Source of the DNA: Bdellovibrionales bacterium
Lineage (GTDB): Bacteria; Bdellovibrionota; Bdellovibrionia; Bdellovibrionales; Bdellovibrionaceae
Assembly (NCBI GenBank): GCA_018266295.1
Contig: JAFEAQ010000010.1
Coordinates: 147,157-211,156 of the forward strand
DNA length: 64,000 nucleotides
Reading direction: 5' to 3'
A program made the position numbers and the translations under genes. Positions 7,999 to 15,915 of this stretch are shown here, piece by piece; the first letter of the stretch is position 1; each line of letters begins with the position of its first letter. The notes below the pieces were generated by a model, which saw nothing but the letters and a program-made list of their open reading frames with translations, did not search any database and was not told where the DNA came from.

Positions 7999-8511
7999 CT
8001 AACCTCCGAAGACGTGTTCAAAAAAGTGTTTGAGTTTCGCTGAAAACGGCTGGTGTAGACCTCCATGGTCCTCCTTGCTCATCTTCACTAGGGCTTCATA
8101 ATATTCACGGTCGTTCACATGAGAGAGGATGATTACGTCCATCTGTGGATAACGGTCGCGGACGACCTCCCAGAATTCGTAGTCGATCTCGTCCTCTGAC
8201 AAGTAGTAGTTAGCGATCAATAAATCGCACTCTTTTTCGTCGAGCAGATCACTGATCTCGTCCACAGAGTCCACAATCCAGCACTGGGCATCCTGATTCG
8301 CCTCTTGGATCATTTTCTGCATTGCACGTTGAATACGAGGGTCTTCTTCCGCCAACAGAATGCTTTTCTTATTCAGCACGCGGTCGAAATTGAAAAATTG
8401 GCGCTGAAGAGCTTCTTTGTAATCTGGAGTAACCGTGACACCACCTAAGTGGCGACTCAGCGTCTGCTCTATCAGACGATGATCGTTCTCCTGTAAGTTA
8501 TAAAAGTCCAT
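7999..8511 (-). CDS. Degenerate receiver protein (no phosphoacceptor Asp)
   Basis: 170 residues, paralogous to the receiver protein at 3381. The phosphoacceptor position is Asn101 (LLIANYYLS; codon AAC read directly) and the conserved Lys is Gln154 (HQPFSA). The acidic pocket AEEDP and Ser130 remain. Such pseudo-receivers are known to act constitutively or through other ligands, so this protein probably works by binding rather than by phosphorylation. It heads a minus-strand run whose next gene begins one base after its stop. GGGGGG precedes the ATG. The frame is intact, so it is not a pseudogene. Confidence 0.82.
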   Translation of the reverse strand: MDFYNLQENDHRLIEQTLSRHLGGVTVTPDYKEALQRQFFNFDRVLNKKSILLAEEDPRIQRAMQKMIQEANQDAQCWIVDSVDEISDLLDEKECDLLIANYYLSEDEIDYEFWEVVRDRYPQMDVIILSHVNDREYYEALVKMSKEDHGGLHQPFSAKLKHFFEHVFGG

Positions 8512-8759
8512 GAACCCCCCTCATTGACTTGTTGTACTTCTTGCAGCGTTTACCAGTATATTTTGCCTGGTTGCATGTTATTGGTCAGATTATTATTCCG
8601 TAATATCGTCGAAACGGTGTGAAATTCGTATGAAGAAAAATCGACAACTCATCGCAATTTTGCGACGTCTGTTTTGCATACTTTCGAAGAAACCTTCACA
8701 ACCATGATTTTTTCTTCAATTGGTCATCTTCAAATTTGTTTTTCTTCAAAGAGGCTTTA

Positions 8760-11060
8760 TTGTGCATATTGAATATGCTTCGACTATTACGCAAAAACAC
8801 AGCTATCAACACACCTTTCGCGCCCAAGCTCTCCTACATCTTTCTTATGGCGTTTGTGGTGATCTTTGCCGGTGGGAGTTCGGTTTTATACTTTAAAACC
8901 CTTCCTGACAGCCGGGTTGAGCGTGCCGTCAACGACCTCACCGATCCCTACTTCGTTGCTTCTCAGAATCTCCATCAGTTTGATCGGTTCCTCATCGGCA
9001 TTGGTTTGTATAACCGCCAACTCATCGATCGCGAAGAGCTTAAAAGCCGCTTCGAAGACCTCCGCATTCATGCGGCGACTTATGAGAAAGATCCTGAACT
9101 TTACCAAGAGTTGACGGCAATTCCTGGCGCCATCAAAAACCTCAAAGATTTGAATCTGACTTTGGAAGAACTTGCACCGTTAGTGACAAAAGCCCGGGTG
9201 GAGGATCGCCGAAATTTAGATCTTATGTATGACTCGCTTTCGCCCTATGAGAGCCGTCTTCAAGAGATTGCCGCTGCGGTCAACGAAAATGACGTCCGAG
9301 CTCGCGCGTCTCTATTTGACAAACAAGTCCACTCCCATCGCATGCTCGGCTGGACACTGCTTGCAATTGCCGTGTGCAGCATCTTGCTGTTGATGATTTC
9401 CCATGGGAACATCAAAAATGTCGCCCTGCTGCTCGAGACTTCAAAACACAAATCAACACGCCTTAAAGAGGCCATCAATCAAACTCAGCGGGCCAACCGG
9501 GCGAAGTCCGAATTCCTCGCGACCATGAGTCACGAGATTCGTACGCCTCTGAATGCCATTGTCGGCTTCACCTCTTTGCTCCTCGACACGAAGCTTTCTT
9601 ACGACCAGAAGGACTACGTGCAATCTATTCGAAGTTCCAGCAGCACGCTTTTATCTTTAATTAACGATATCCTTGATGTGTCCAAGATTGAGGCCGGAAA
9701 GCTTGTCTTAGAATCGATTGAGTTCGATGTCCGCTCCATCTACATGGATATCGCCAATATCGTGGCCGATAACGTCGCCCAGAAGAAACTAGAACTCGTA
9801 AGTTTTATCGATCCGAAGATTCCGCGTTTGATCAAAGGCGACCCGGCACGCCTTAAACAGATCATTCTGAATTTGCTGAATAATGCAATTAAGTTTACTC
9901 CAAGCGGCAGCATCGCGGTGAAATGCTCAATGATCAACATGAACGAAAAGCATATTTCGCTGAATTTCGAAGTGAAAGATACCGGCATCGGTATTGAACC
10001 GCGCTTACTGAGTCGTTTATTCACGCCGTTTACTCAAGCTGATTCTTCAACCACACGCCGTTATGGCGGTTCGGGCTTGGGCCTTTCAATCTGTAAGCAG
10101 CTGGCAGAATCAATGGGCGGTGAAGTCGGTGTTTCAAGCACACCGGGCAAAGGTTCGAACTTCTGGTTCCGGGTTGAAATGGAAGTAATCAACACCCAGC
10201 CGATGGAAAATCCTTTGCCTGAGTCCTTCTTCGGCAAAGATGTTTTGATCATGACGCGAAACCCGGTCCTCCAAGAGTATCTGGAACTCCAGTTAAAGGT
10301 CATCAACCTCAATCCGCACTCTCCAGGAGCTAGCCGTGATATGAGTGCGGTGACGGCGACTCCTGAGACCATCGCCATTATCCTGGATCAGGGAAATTTA
10401 CCGTTTAAGCCGGAAGAGCAAACCAAGGTGTTACGTAACATCTCACGTAACTTTGAAATTCCGATTGTGTACCTGGTGGAACGCACGCACAACTTGGCGC
10501 ACTTATCACCAATTCAAAGAATCAATTATTTAAAGAAACCAGTCCTTCAGCAAAATCTTTATAAATGCTTGCTTGAGGTCCTCCACATCACCAATATTCG
10601 CCTGGATGAGCCGATGAAAATTCCCACTGTTGATACTTCGAAATATGTTGTGAATAAACCGCGCGTCTTGCTGGTTGAGGACAATCCGATCAATCAGAAA
10701 ATCGCCCTCTTGATGTTGGAAAAAATCGGATGTAACGTTGATGTGGCCGCAAACGGAATTGAAGCGTTGAAAGCTCTGCAACTTTTCTCGTACGATTTGA
10801 TTTTCATGGATTGTCAAATGCCGGAGATGGATGGTTACGAGGCCACCCGTCGTATCAGAAAATTGTCAAAGCCGATCTCGGATATTCCTATTGTCGCCCT
10901 CACCGCGAACGCATTTAAGGAAGATCAAACAAAATGTATCGAAGCTGGCATGAACGACTTTGTAACAAAACCGGTAGAATCCTCCACTCTCGAATCGAAG
11001 CTCAAGCGCTACTTGAGGGCTCCAGCTCCAATGCGCCCGGCGCAAGAAGCCTCCGTTTAA
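8760..11060 (+). CDS. Membrane hybrid sensor histidine kinase
   Basis: The frame opens at TTG 8736; TTG 8760 is preferred because AGAGG lies five bases before it, with ATG 8775 as the alternative. About 766 residues in order: membrane helix (LSYIFLMAFVVIFAGG), a periplasmic helical sensor of about 150 residues, a second membrane helix (MLGWTLLAIAVCSILLL), a coiled coil, a HisKA domain with ATMSHEIRTPLN (His about 258), an HATPase with NNAIKF, DTGIGI and GGSGLGLSI, a degenerate receiver (IILDQGNL, YLKKPV, no acidic pair) and an intact C-terminal receiver with phosphoacceptor D684 (FMDCQMPEMDG). The plan resembles BarA/ArcB-type hybrids but lacks a C-terminal HPt, so it would need the separate HPt or REC-HPt protein nearby. 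It is divergent from the pseudo-receiver gene. Confidence 0.92.
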   Translation: MCILNMLRLLRKNTAINTPFAPKLSYIFLMAFVVIFAGGSSVLYFKTLPDSRVERAVNDLTDPYFVASQNLHQFDRFLIGIGLYNRQLIDREELKSRFEDLRIHAATYEKDPELYQELTAIPGAIKNLKDLNLTLEELAPLVTKARVEDRRNLDLMYDSLSPYESRLQEIAAAVNENDVRARASLFDKQVHSHRMLGWTLLAIAVCSILLLMISHGNIKNVALLLETSKHKSTRLKEAINQTQRANRAKSEFLATMSHEIRTPLNAIVGFTSLLLDTKLSYDQKDYVQSIRSSSSTLLSLINDILDVSKIEAGKLVLESIEFDVRSIYMDIANIVADNVAQKKLELVSFIDPKIPRLIKGDPARLKQIILNLLNNAIKFTPSGSIAVKCSMINMNEKHISLNFEVKDTGIGIEPRLLSRLFTPFTQADSSTTRRYGGSGLGLSICKQLAESMGGEVGVSSTPGKGSNFWFRVEMEVINTQPMENPLPESFFGKDVLIMTRNPVLQEYLELQLKVINLNPHSPGASRDMSAVTATPETIAIILDQGNLPFKPEEQTKVLRNISRNFEIPIVYLVERTHNLAHLSPIQRINYLKKPVLQQNLYKCLLEVLHITNIRLDEPMKIPTVDTSKYVVNKPRVLLVEDNPINQKIALLMLEKIGCNVDVAANGIEALKALQLFSYDLIFMDCQMPEMDGYEATRRIRKLSKPISDIPIVALTANAFKEDQTKCIEAGMNDFVTKPVESSTLESKLKRYLRAPAPMRPAQEASV

Positions 11061-12118
11061 TTTTTTCAAGTTTGATATTCTTGAGTGGTGTCGGCGCCAG
11101 CGCTGACTGGGCCGGCGTTTATCAAGCCGTGAAACCCAGCATCCCGATGATTATGTCGAGCGGCGGCCTTTGCTCAGGAGCTTTGATTCAAGACGATATC
11201 ATTGTCACCGCAGCCCACTGCGTGAACCGCTTTCGGCCCGTCCACGTCACGTGGAATGACAATCCGAAAATTTTTGAGAATGCCCGTGTCGTGCGTCTCA
11301 ATACCAAAGCCGACGTCGCCTTGATTCAGCTTGAAAAGAAATCTGAAAGAAAGCCACTTCCACTTTTGGCAAAAGGACAAAAACTCCCTGAGGGGACGGC
11401 GATTGCAACCATTGGTCACCCGTCCATCGGCGAATTTTTAAGCACGCCGCCGTTTGATATGGATATGACCTACTTGATGTCGACAGGGATCGTTTCTGGA
11501 GTCACGACGGATGATTTTATCTCTGACATGTCTGTGAGCCCCGGAAACTCCGGCGGGCCGGTATTCAATGACCGCGGTGATGTCGTCGGTGTGGTTTCAA
11601 GAAAGCGCATCGACCGCTTCGTGGGCTCGATCGGCATGTCTGCGGGTCTTAACAAAGTTTATGAGCTTTTAGAAAACCACAACGCCCACAAAGGCCCTGA
11701 GCCCACCTGGCGAAATGCCAGCTCGAGCGGCAAAATTTATATAGCTTACAGCGGCCAAACCTTCATGGGAAAATACGACGGCCAAAATGTCTGGTACGCC
11801 GGTTTCAATATTGATATTTGGGACCGATTGCGCTTTGAATTTGCCGATAACTTCTCTCGCACAAAGAGATTCCAGGACTATGCACTTGGATATAAATTCG
11901 CAACAGAGATGCACAACCACAACATGATCTATATCACGCCGACGCTGGATTACCTGCACTACAAGATTGACGAGAACGACCAAGCCATCGTCGACAAACG
12001 CGTGGTGGGTTACGGGGTTTCTTTGATGGCCTCCCAAATTCCATTCGGGCTGAAGTACATCGGGTTCAATGTGGATGGACATTACTACGGCGTTACTTCA
12101 CTGCAGTTGGCGTTCTAG
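10934..12118 (+). CDS. Secreted trypsin-like serine protease with barrel-like C-terminus
   Basis: Catalytic triad visible: His95 (TAAHC), Asp127 (KADVALIQL), Ser206 (SPGNSGGPV), the S1 family order. A hydrophobic segment RLIFSSLIFLSGVGASA (41-57) looks like a signal peptide. The start is a problem: ATG 10934 lies 127 bases inside the kinase gene and leaves 40 residues before the signal sequence, while internal options are only TTG or ATT codons near 11057-11087. After the protease domain (to about 250) the last 130 residues alternate polar and aromatic residues (IYIAYSGQ, VWYAGFNIDIWD, MIYITPTLDYLHY) and end in LQLAF, a pattern typical of outer-membrane beta strands. It may be an outer-membrane-anchored protease; this is inference. 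Confidence 0.8.
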   Translation: MYRSWHERLCNKTGRILHSRIEAQALLEGSSSNAPGARSLRLIFSSLIFLSGVGASADWAGVYQAVKPSIPMIMSSGGLCSGALIQDDIIVTAAHCVNRFRPVHVTWNDNPKIFENARVVRLNTKADVALIQLEKKSERKPLPLLAKGQKLPEGTAIATIGHPSIGEFLSTPPFDMDMTYLMSTGIVSGVTTDDFISDMSVSPGNSGGPVFNDRGDVVGVVSRKRIDRFVGSIGMSAGLNKVYELLENHNAHKGPEPTWRNASSSGKIYIAYSGQTFMGKYDGQNVWYAGFNIDIWDRLRFEFADNFSRTKRFQDYALGYKFATEMHNHNMIYITPTLDYLHYKIDENDQAIVDKRVVGYGVSLMASQIPFGLKYIGFNVDGHYYGVTSLQLAF

Positions 12119-12206
12119 GTAGACCCGCGCTTCGTGCGGTAGCGCCGGCTTTTGCAATGGTCCTGTTCGGAAGTGTTTTGTACGGGATCACTGATAATCA
12201 CGACAC

Positions 12207-12231
12207 GTTTGTAATCAAACTGATTACAAAC
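12207..12231. promoter_or_regulatory. Perfect 11-bp palindrome upstream of a small secreted protein gene
   Basis: GTTTGTAATCA-AAC-TGATTACAAAC is an 11-bp perfect inverted repeat with a 3-base centre, 112 bases before the ATG at 12343. No T run follows, so an operator is more likely than a terminator, though it could also end the protease transcript. Confidence 0.5.
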
Positions 12232-12342
12232 TTAATGTCCCGTTCAAACTTTCGAACGACTATCTAGACTTTTAAAATGCAATCGGAAATGTGATTCTTA
12301 ATTTGTAAGGTAAAGCAATCTTTAAATTAGGAGAATAAACTC

Positions 12343-12624
12343 ATGAAATATTTTTTGGTAGCTATCGCCATTGTCACTGCAGGTTCTTTTTCTTTGGCAA
12401 AAGAAAAAAAATCTCCTCGTAAACCATCCGGAACAGCTGAAATCGTTGGAACTGGACAGTATTTAAGAGGCGCTGGCCCTCAGGGTTCTTATTTACAATT
12501 CAGCGATGCAGCCGGTGCCGCATTGATGGCTGATTTCAACGTCAGCGCTAATACTCCAAAAGAGGTCACGTTCACGGTTACATGTGACAGCGGCAACAAT
12601 TGCGTTTTAGAACGCGGCCACTAG
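12343..12624 (+). CDS. Small secreted protein of unknown function
   Basis: 93 residues with a clear signal peptide (KYFLVAIAIVTAGSFSLA, cleavage about residue 20), a basic stretch EKKSPRKP and a mature part with two cysteines close together near the C-terminus (VTCDSGNNCVLERGH). The cysteines may form a small disulfide loop. AGGAGAATAAACTC precedes the ATG. It is flanked by a palindrome upstream and a strong terminator downstream, so it is a single-gene transcript, probably well expressed. No family was recognised. Confidence 0.7.
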   Translation: MKYFLVAIAIVTAGSFSLAKEKKSPRKPSGTAEIVGTGQYLRGAGPQGSYLQFSDAAGAALMADFNVSANTPKEVTFTVTCDSGNNCVLERGH

Positions 12625-12653
12625 TACCGGTTTCTAAAGCACTACTCGATCAC

Positions 12654-12688
12654 AAAGGCCCGGTTCATTACCAGGCCTTTTTTATTTT
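12654..12688 (+). terminator. Rho-independent terminator
   Basis: AAAGGCC-C-GGT, loop TCATT, ACC-A-GGCCTTT followed by TTTTATTTTTA: a stable stem with one mismatch and a long T run, 30 bases after the small secreted protein gene. Confidence 0.88.
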
Positions 12689-12807
12689 TATTAACGACGC
12701 TCCGGAAAATAAGCCAGTGCAATTGTGGTCATTAGCTGGATAAAAAGCATTTCTTTGTTTTACAATTATATTGATAAGTAAAATCTAGAATGCTAACTCG
12801 TTGAAAT

Positions 12808-13125
12808 ATGAAAAACTCAATCGCTTTAGAATATTGGAAGCATACTGCACTTAATTTAGGTCAGGCTGCCCGAGATTTGAGATATTTCTATTATCATCCA
12901 GATGCTGATAAGATTGCAGCAGAAGGAACGTTGAAACATTATTCTTACTCGGGCGTCCGTCGTATTCGCAGCCTAGGTAATAATATTTTCTATTCAGTTA
13001 TTCCCCCTCATTGGCATCACTCAAAAGCAGATCTCGAATCAATGATGCCTGCAAGTGCCAAAGAGTGGTTTCTTCACGGTTACGCACCTTGGAGTTATCC
13101 AGATCCGTCTAAGGCAAAGAAGTAA
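12808..13125 (+). CDS. Hypothetical protein, 105 residues
   Basis: No signal peptide, no membrane helix and no recognised family. The protein is rich in aromatic and His residues (LRYFYYHPDADK, VIPPHWHHSKADL, EWFLHGYAPWSYPDP) and reads like a compact soluble domain. The upstream region has no clear Shine-Dalgarno sequence. It is isolated between a terminator and the methylthioadenosine operon. The even codon use and lack of a better overlapping frame support it as a real gene. Confidence 0.55.
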   Translation: MKNSIALEYWKHTALNLGQAARDLRYFYYHPDADKIAAEGTLKHYSYSGVRRIRSLGNNIFYSVIPPHWHHSKADLESMMPASAKEWFLHGYAPWSYPDPSKAKK

Positions 13126-13283
13126 AGTCGACTATTAACCCCTTGGAACCAAGCCAAACTATTTTCAGAAACGTGCGGACTTCAATAAAAAGCAGATGAT
13201 AAACTGGAAATACGCCCTTTAGACCCCCGTGCCGAAGAACAGAACCTTTGACGCGCGCGTACCGCCACGTTAAAAATACCCAA

Positions 13284-13937
13284 ATGACAAACCGCACTGC
13301 CCTCATCGAACAAATCGTGGAAATGGCGCGCCGTCTGCACGCACGAAATATGCTCGCAGCCGCCGATGGCAATATCAGTTACCGCATCAGTGATGATGAA
13401 ATCCTGATTACGCCTTCCGGTGTCGCTAAAGCGTTTATGAAACCTCACGAGATGGCCGTAGTGACTCTGGATAATAAGGTGCTCAGCGGGAGCCCCTCCG
13501 GAGAACGCCTTATGCATTTAGAAATTTTTAAAAACTGCCCCAAAGCCAAAGCGGTGATTCATGCGCATCCACCCACGGCGATTGCTTGGTCCATTGCCCG
13601 CCCAGAGCTCAAAGAGCTTCCGTGCAACAGCCTTTCGGAAGTGATCCTTGCGTGCGGAAGTATTCCGTTTGTTCCCTATGCCCGCCCGGGCACGCTCGAC
13701 ATGGGCACACACTTGAAACCGTTCTTGCCTTCTCATCGTGCGATGATCCTTTCCCGCCACGGCGCTGTCGCGTGGGGCGAAGATCTCGACGAAGCCTATC
13801 GCGGTATGGAGCGCATTGAGCACTCTGCTTTGATTTTGGCGAAGGCCGTTCAACTCGGAGGCCTCACGACACTTCCGCCGGATGAAGTGAAGGCTCTTTA
13901 CGAAATGCGGAAAACCATGGGAGAGCGCTTATTATGA
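13284..13937 (+). CDS. Class II aldolase/adducin-family sugar-phosphate lyase of MTA recycling
   Basis: 217 residues from the ATG at 13284 (a TTG at 13248 would add 12 poorly justified residues). Family motifs are AADGNISYR near the N-terminus, the catalytic-acid region SGERLMHLEIF, the zinc ligands VIHAHPPTA and the third ligand region LSRHGAVAWG. The class II fold is used by L-fuculose-1-phosphate aldolase and by MtnB dehydratase. Its stop overlaps mtnA by 4 bases (ATGA) and mtnP follows, so the substrate is almost certainly 5-methylthioribulose-1-phosphate. No mtnC, mtnD or mtnK is nearby, which favours an aldolase giving DHAP and 2-methylthioacetaldehyde (DHAP shunt) over MtnB; this needs activity data. 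Confidence 0.82.
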   Translation: MTNRTALIEQIVEMARRLHARNMLAAADGNISYRISDDEILITPSGVAKAFMKPHEMAVVTLDNKVLSGSPSGERLMHLEIFKNCPKAKAVIHAHPPTAIAWSIARPELKELPCNSLSEVILACGSIPFVPYARPGTLDMGTHLKPFLPSHRAMILSRHGAVAWGEDLDEAYRGMERIEHSALILAKAVQLGGLTTLPPDEVKALYEMRKTMGERLL

Positions 13938-14971
13938 TTAGAGTTCAGTCTCTGGCCATTGAATTTAACGAAGGCCAATTGCGCATCTTGAACCAAACTC
14001 TTCTTCCCCACGAAGAAAAGTGGGTCGAGATTGAATCCGTCAACCACATGATCGAAGCAATTAAATCGCTCAAAGTCCGTGGCGCTCCGCTGATCGGAGT
14101 GGCAGCTTCGTTTGCCCTTGCACAATCAGCGCTCAAAAAAACTTCGCGTGAGGATTTACTAAAAAAAGCCCAAGCGCTTTATGAAGCCCGTCCGACGGCA
14201 GTGAATTTGATGATCTGCATGGACCGCATGAAAAAAGTTCTGCAGGAGAACTTCAGTATCGAGAACGTGGTCAAAACCGCGGAATCGATTTTCCTTGAGG
14301 ACTTTCAGCTCTGTGAAAGCATTGCCAATAACGGCGCACAGTTTATCAATGATGGTGACAACATCCTGACCCACTGTAATACCGGAAGCCTTGCCACCGC
14401 CGGCGTGGGAACAGCGTTGGGGATTATTCGCCGCGCCCACGAGCAAGGAAAGAAAATCCATGTCTATGTCGATGAGACAAGACCTCTCTTGCAAGGGGGA
14501 CGTCTGACGACCTGGGAGCTTAAAAAACTTAAAATTCCATTCACCCTGATCACCGATAATATGGCCGGCCACTTAATGAGCCTTGGGAAGATTCAAAAAA
14601 TCTTTGTGGGCTCGGACCGTATTGCGATGAACGGTGATTTCGCAAATAAGATCGGAACTTACTCCGTCGCTGTGCTTGCGGGTTATCACCAGATTCCATT
14701 CTATGTGGCGGCCCCTTACACGACCGTCGATCCCGAGTGCCCGACCGGCGCCTCCATTCCGATTGAGCAACGCAAGGCCGAAGAGGTCTTAGGAGTCAGC
14801 GGCAGTTTTGGTGGCTCACCATCAACGATCGAGTGGGCTCCGGAAGGCAGCCCGGTTTACAATCCGGCGTTTGATGTGACGCCGGCAAAACTGACGACCG
14901 GTTGGATTTTAGATAACGGTGCATTCAGCCAGAAAGACATTCAAGCTGGCGCTCTCAAAAAAAGGAACTAA
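13934..14971 (+). CDS. mtnA: S-methyl-5-thioribose-1-phosphate isomerase
   Basis: 345 residues, the usual length for this eIF2B-related isomerase, which converts methylthioribose-1-phosphate to methylthioribulose-1-phosphate. Conserved features: VRGAPLIGVAASFALA (49-63), catalytic Cys148 in THCNTGSLATAG, ETRPLLQGGRLTTWEL (181-196) and catalytic Asp228 in VGSDRIAMNGDFANKIGT. The ATG overlaps the aldolase stop codon and only 3 bases separate its end from mtnP, indicating a single operon in the cytoplasm. Confidence 0.95.
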   Translation: MIRVQSLAIEFNEGQLRILNQTLLPHEEKWVEIESVNHMIEAIKSLKVRGAPLIGVAASFALAQSALKKTSREDLLKKAQALYEARPTAVNLMICMDRMKKVLQENFSIENVVKTAESIFLEDFQLCESIANNGAQFINDGDNILTHCNTGSLATAGVGTALGIIRRAHEQGKKIHVYVDETRPLLQGGRLTTWELKKLKIPFTLITDNMAGHLMSLGKIQKIFVGSDRIAMNGDFANKIGTYSVAVLAGYHQIPFYVAAPYTTVDPECPTGASIPIEQRKAEEVLGVSGSFGGSPSTIEWAPEGSPVYNPAFDVTPAKLTTGWILDNGAFSQKDIQAGALKKRN

Positions 14972-14974
14972 TCA

Positions 14975-15820
14975 ATGTTTGGTATCATCGGTGGCTCTGG
15001 CTTTGAAAAATTCGACGACTTTGAAGCAGTAGAACTCTTAGATCGTGAAACGCCGTTTGGACTTGCCAGCAGCGGGTTTAAAAAAGTGCGCGTGAACGGC
15101 GTTGAATTTTTATTTATCTCTCGTCACGGCGATCATCATGAAATGCTGCCGTCGGAAATCAACTACCGTGCAAATATCTTTGCGTTGAAAAACCACGGCG
15201 CCAAAGCCATTGCTTCGTTCTCGGCGGTCGGCAGCCTTGAAAAAGCCTGCAAGCCCGGCGACCTCGTCGTTCCTTATCAGTATATCGATCGCACCAAAGG
15301 TGTTCGCGCACATAGCTTCTTGGGTGACGGCTTGATTGGCCATATCTCGCTGGCGAAGCCGATTTGTGAAGTGATGGCAGAACGCCTAAAACCACTAACG
15401 GCAAAACAGGGTTTTGAAACTCATTACGCGAAAACTTACGTGTGTATTGAAGGCCCTTACTTCTCAACAAAAGCGGAGTCCCTGTCCTATCGTCAGATGG
15501 GTGCTGAGATCATCGGCATGAGCAACTTCCCGGAGTACGCGCTGGCGCGCGAAGCTGGACTTCCGTACCTGCCTTGCTGCTTTGTCACCGACTATGACTG
15601 CTGGGATGACAGCATTCCGCACGTCACAGTAGAAGAAGTGATCAAAGTCATGAAAGGCAATAACAGCAAGGCTTTCGCAGTTTTGAAAGAGTTGCTCGCA
15701 CAGAAAAACTTTTGGGACGGAAGTCTTGCTCCTGAGGGCGGACTTCGAACGGGTCTCTTTATGCCAAAGGAAGCAATCCCTCAAGAGAAGCTCGGCTGGG
15801 TGAAGATCCTGATGTCCTAG
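14975..15820 (+). CDS. mtnP: S-methyl-5'-thioadenosine phosphorylase
   Basis: 281 residues of the trimeric purine nucleoside phosphorylase family. Motifs: IIGGSGFEKF (phosphate site), RHGDHHEMLPSEINYRANI, the AVGSLEKACKPGDLVVP block, EGPYFSTKAES and GMSNFPEYALAREAGLPY, where MTA phosphorylases usually have MT-PEA; the change to SN-F-PEY is a modest deviation. It cleaves methylthioadenosine from polyamine or homoserine-lactone synthesis to adenine and methylthioribose-1-phosphate, feeding mtnA just upstream. Activity on methylthioinosine cannot be excluded. Confidence 0.92.
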   Translation: MFGIIGGSGFEKFDDFEAVELLDRETPFGLASSGFKKVRVNGVEFLFISRHGDHHEMLPSEINYRANIFALKNHGAKAIASFSAVGSLEKACKPGDLVVPYQYIDRTKGVRAHSFLGDGLIGHISLAKPICEVMAERLKPLTAKQGFETHYAKTYVCIEGPYFSTKAESLSYRQMGAEIIGMSNFPEYALAREAGLPYLPCCFVTDYDCWDDSIPHVTVEEVIKVMKGNNSKAFAVLKELLAQKNFWDGSLAPEGGLRTGLFMPKEAIPQEKLGWVKILMS

Positions 15821-15915
15821 TTCGAAACGTTCGCTGTTAAGAAAAAATCACTTAACTAAAAACTTGTTAAAAAGCTGTAAATGTTCGTTTCAAGACACCC
15901 GATAAGTGAATTGAA

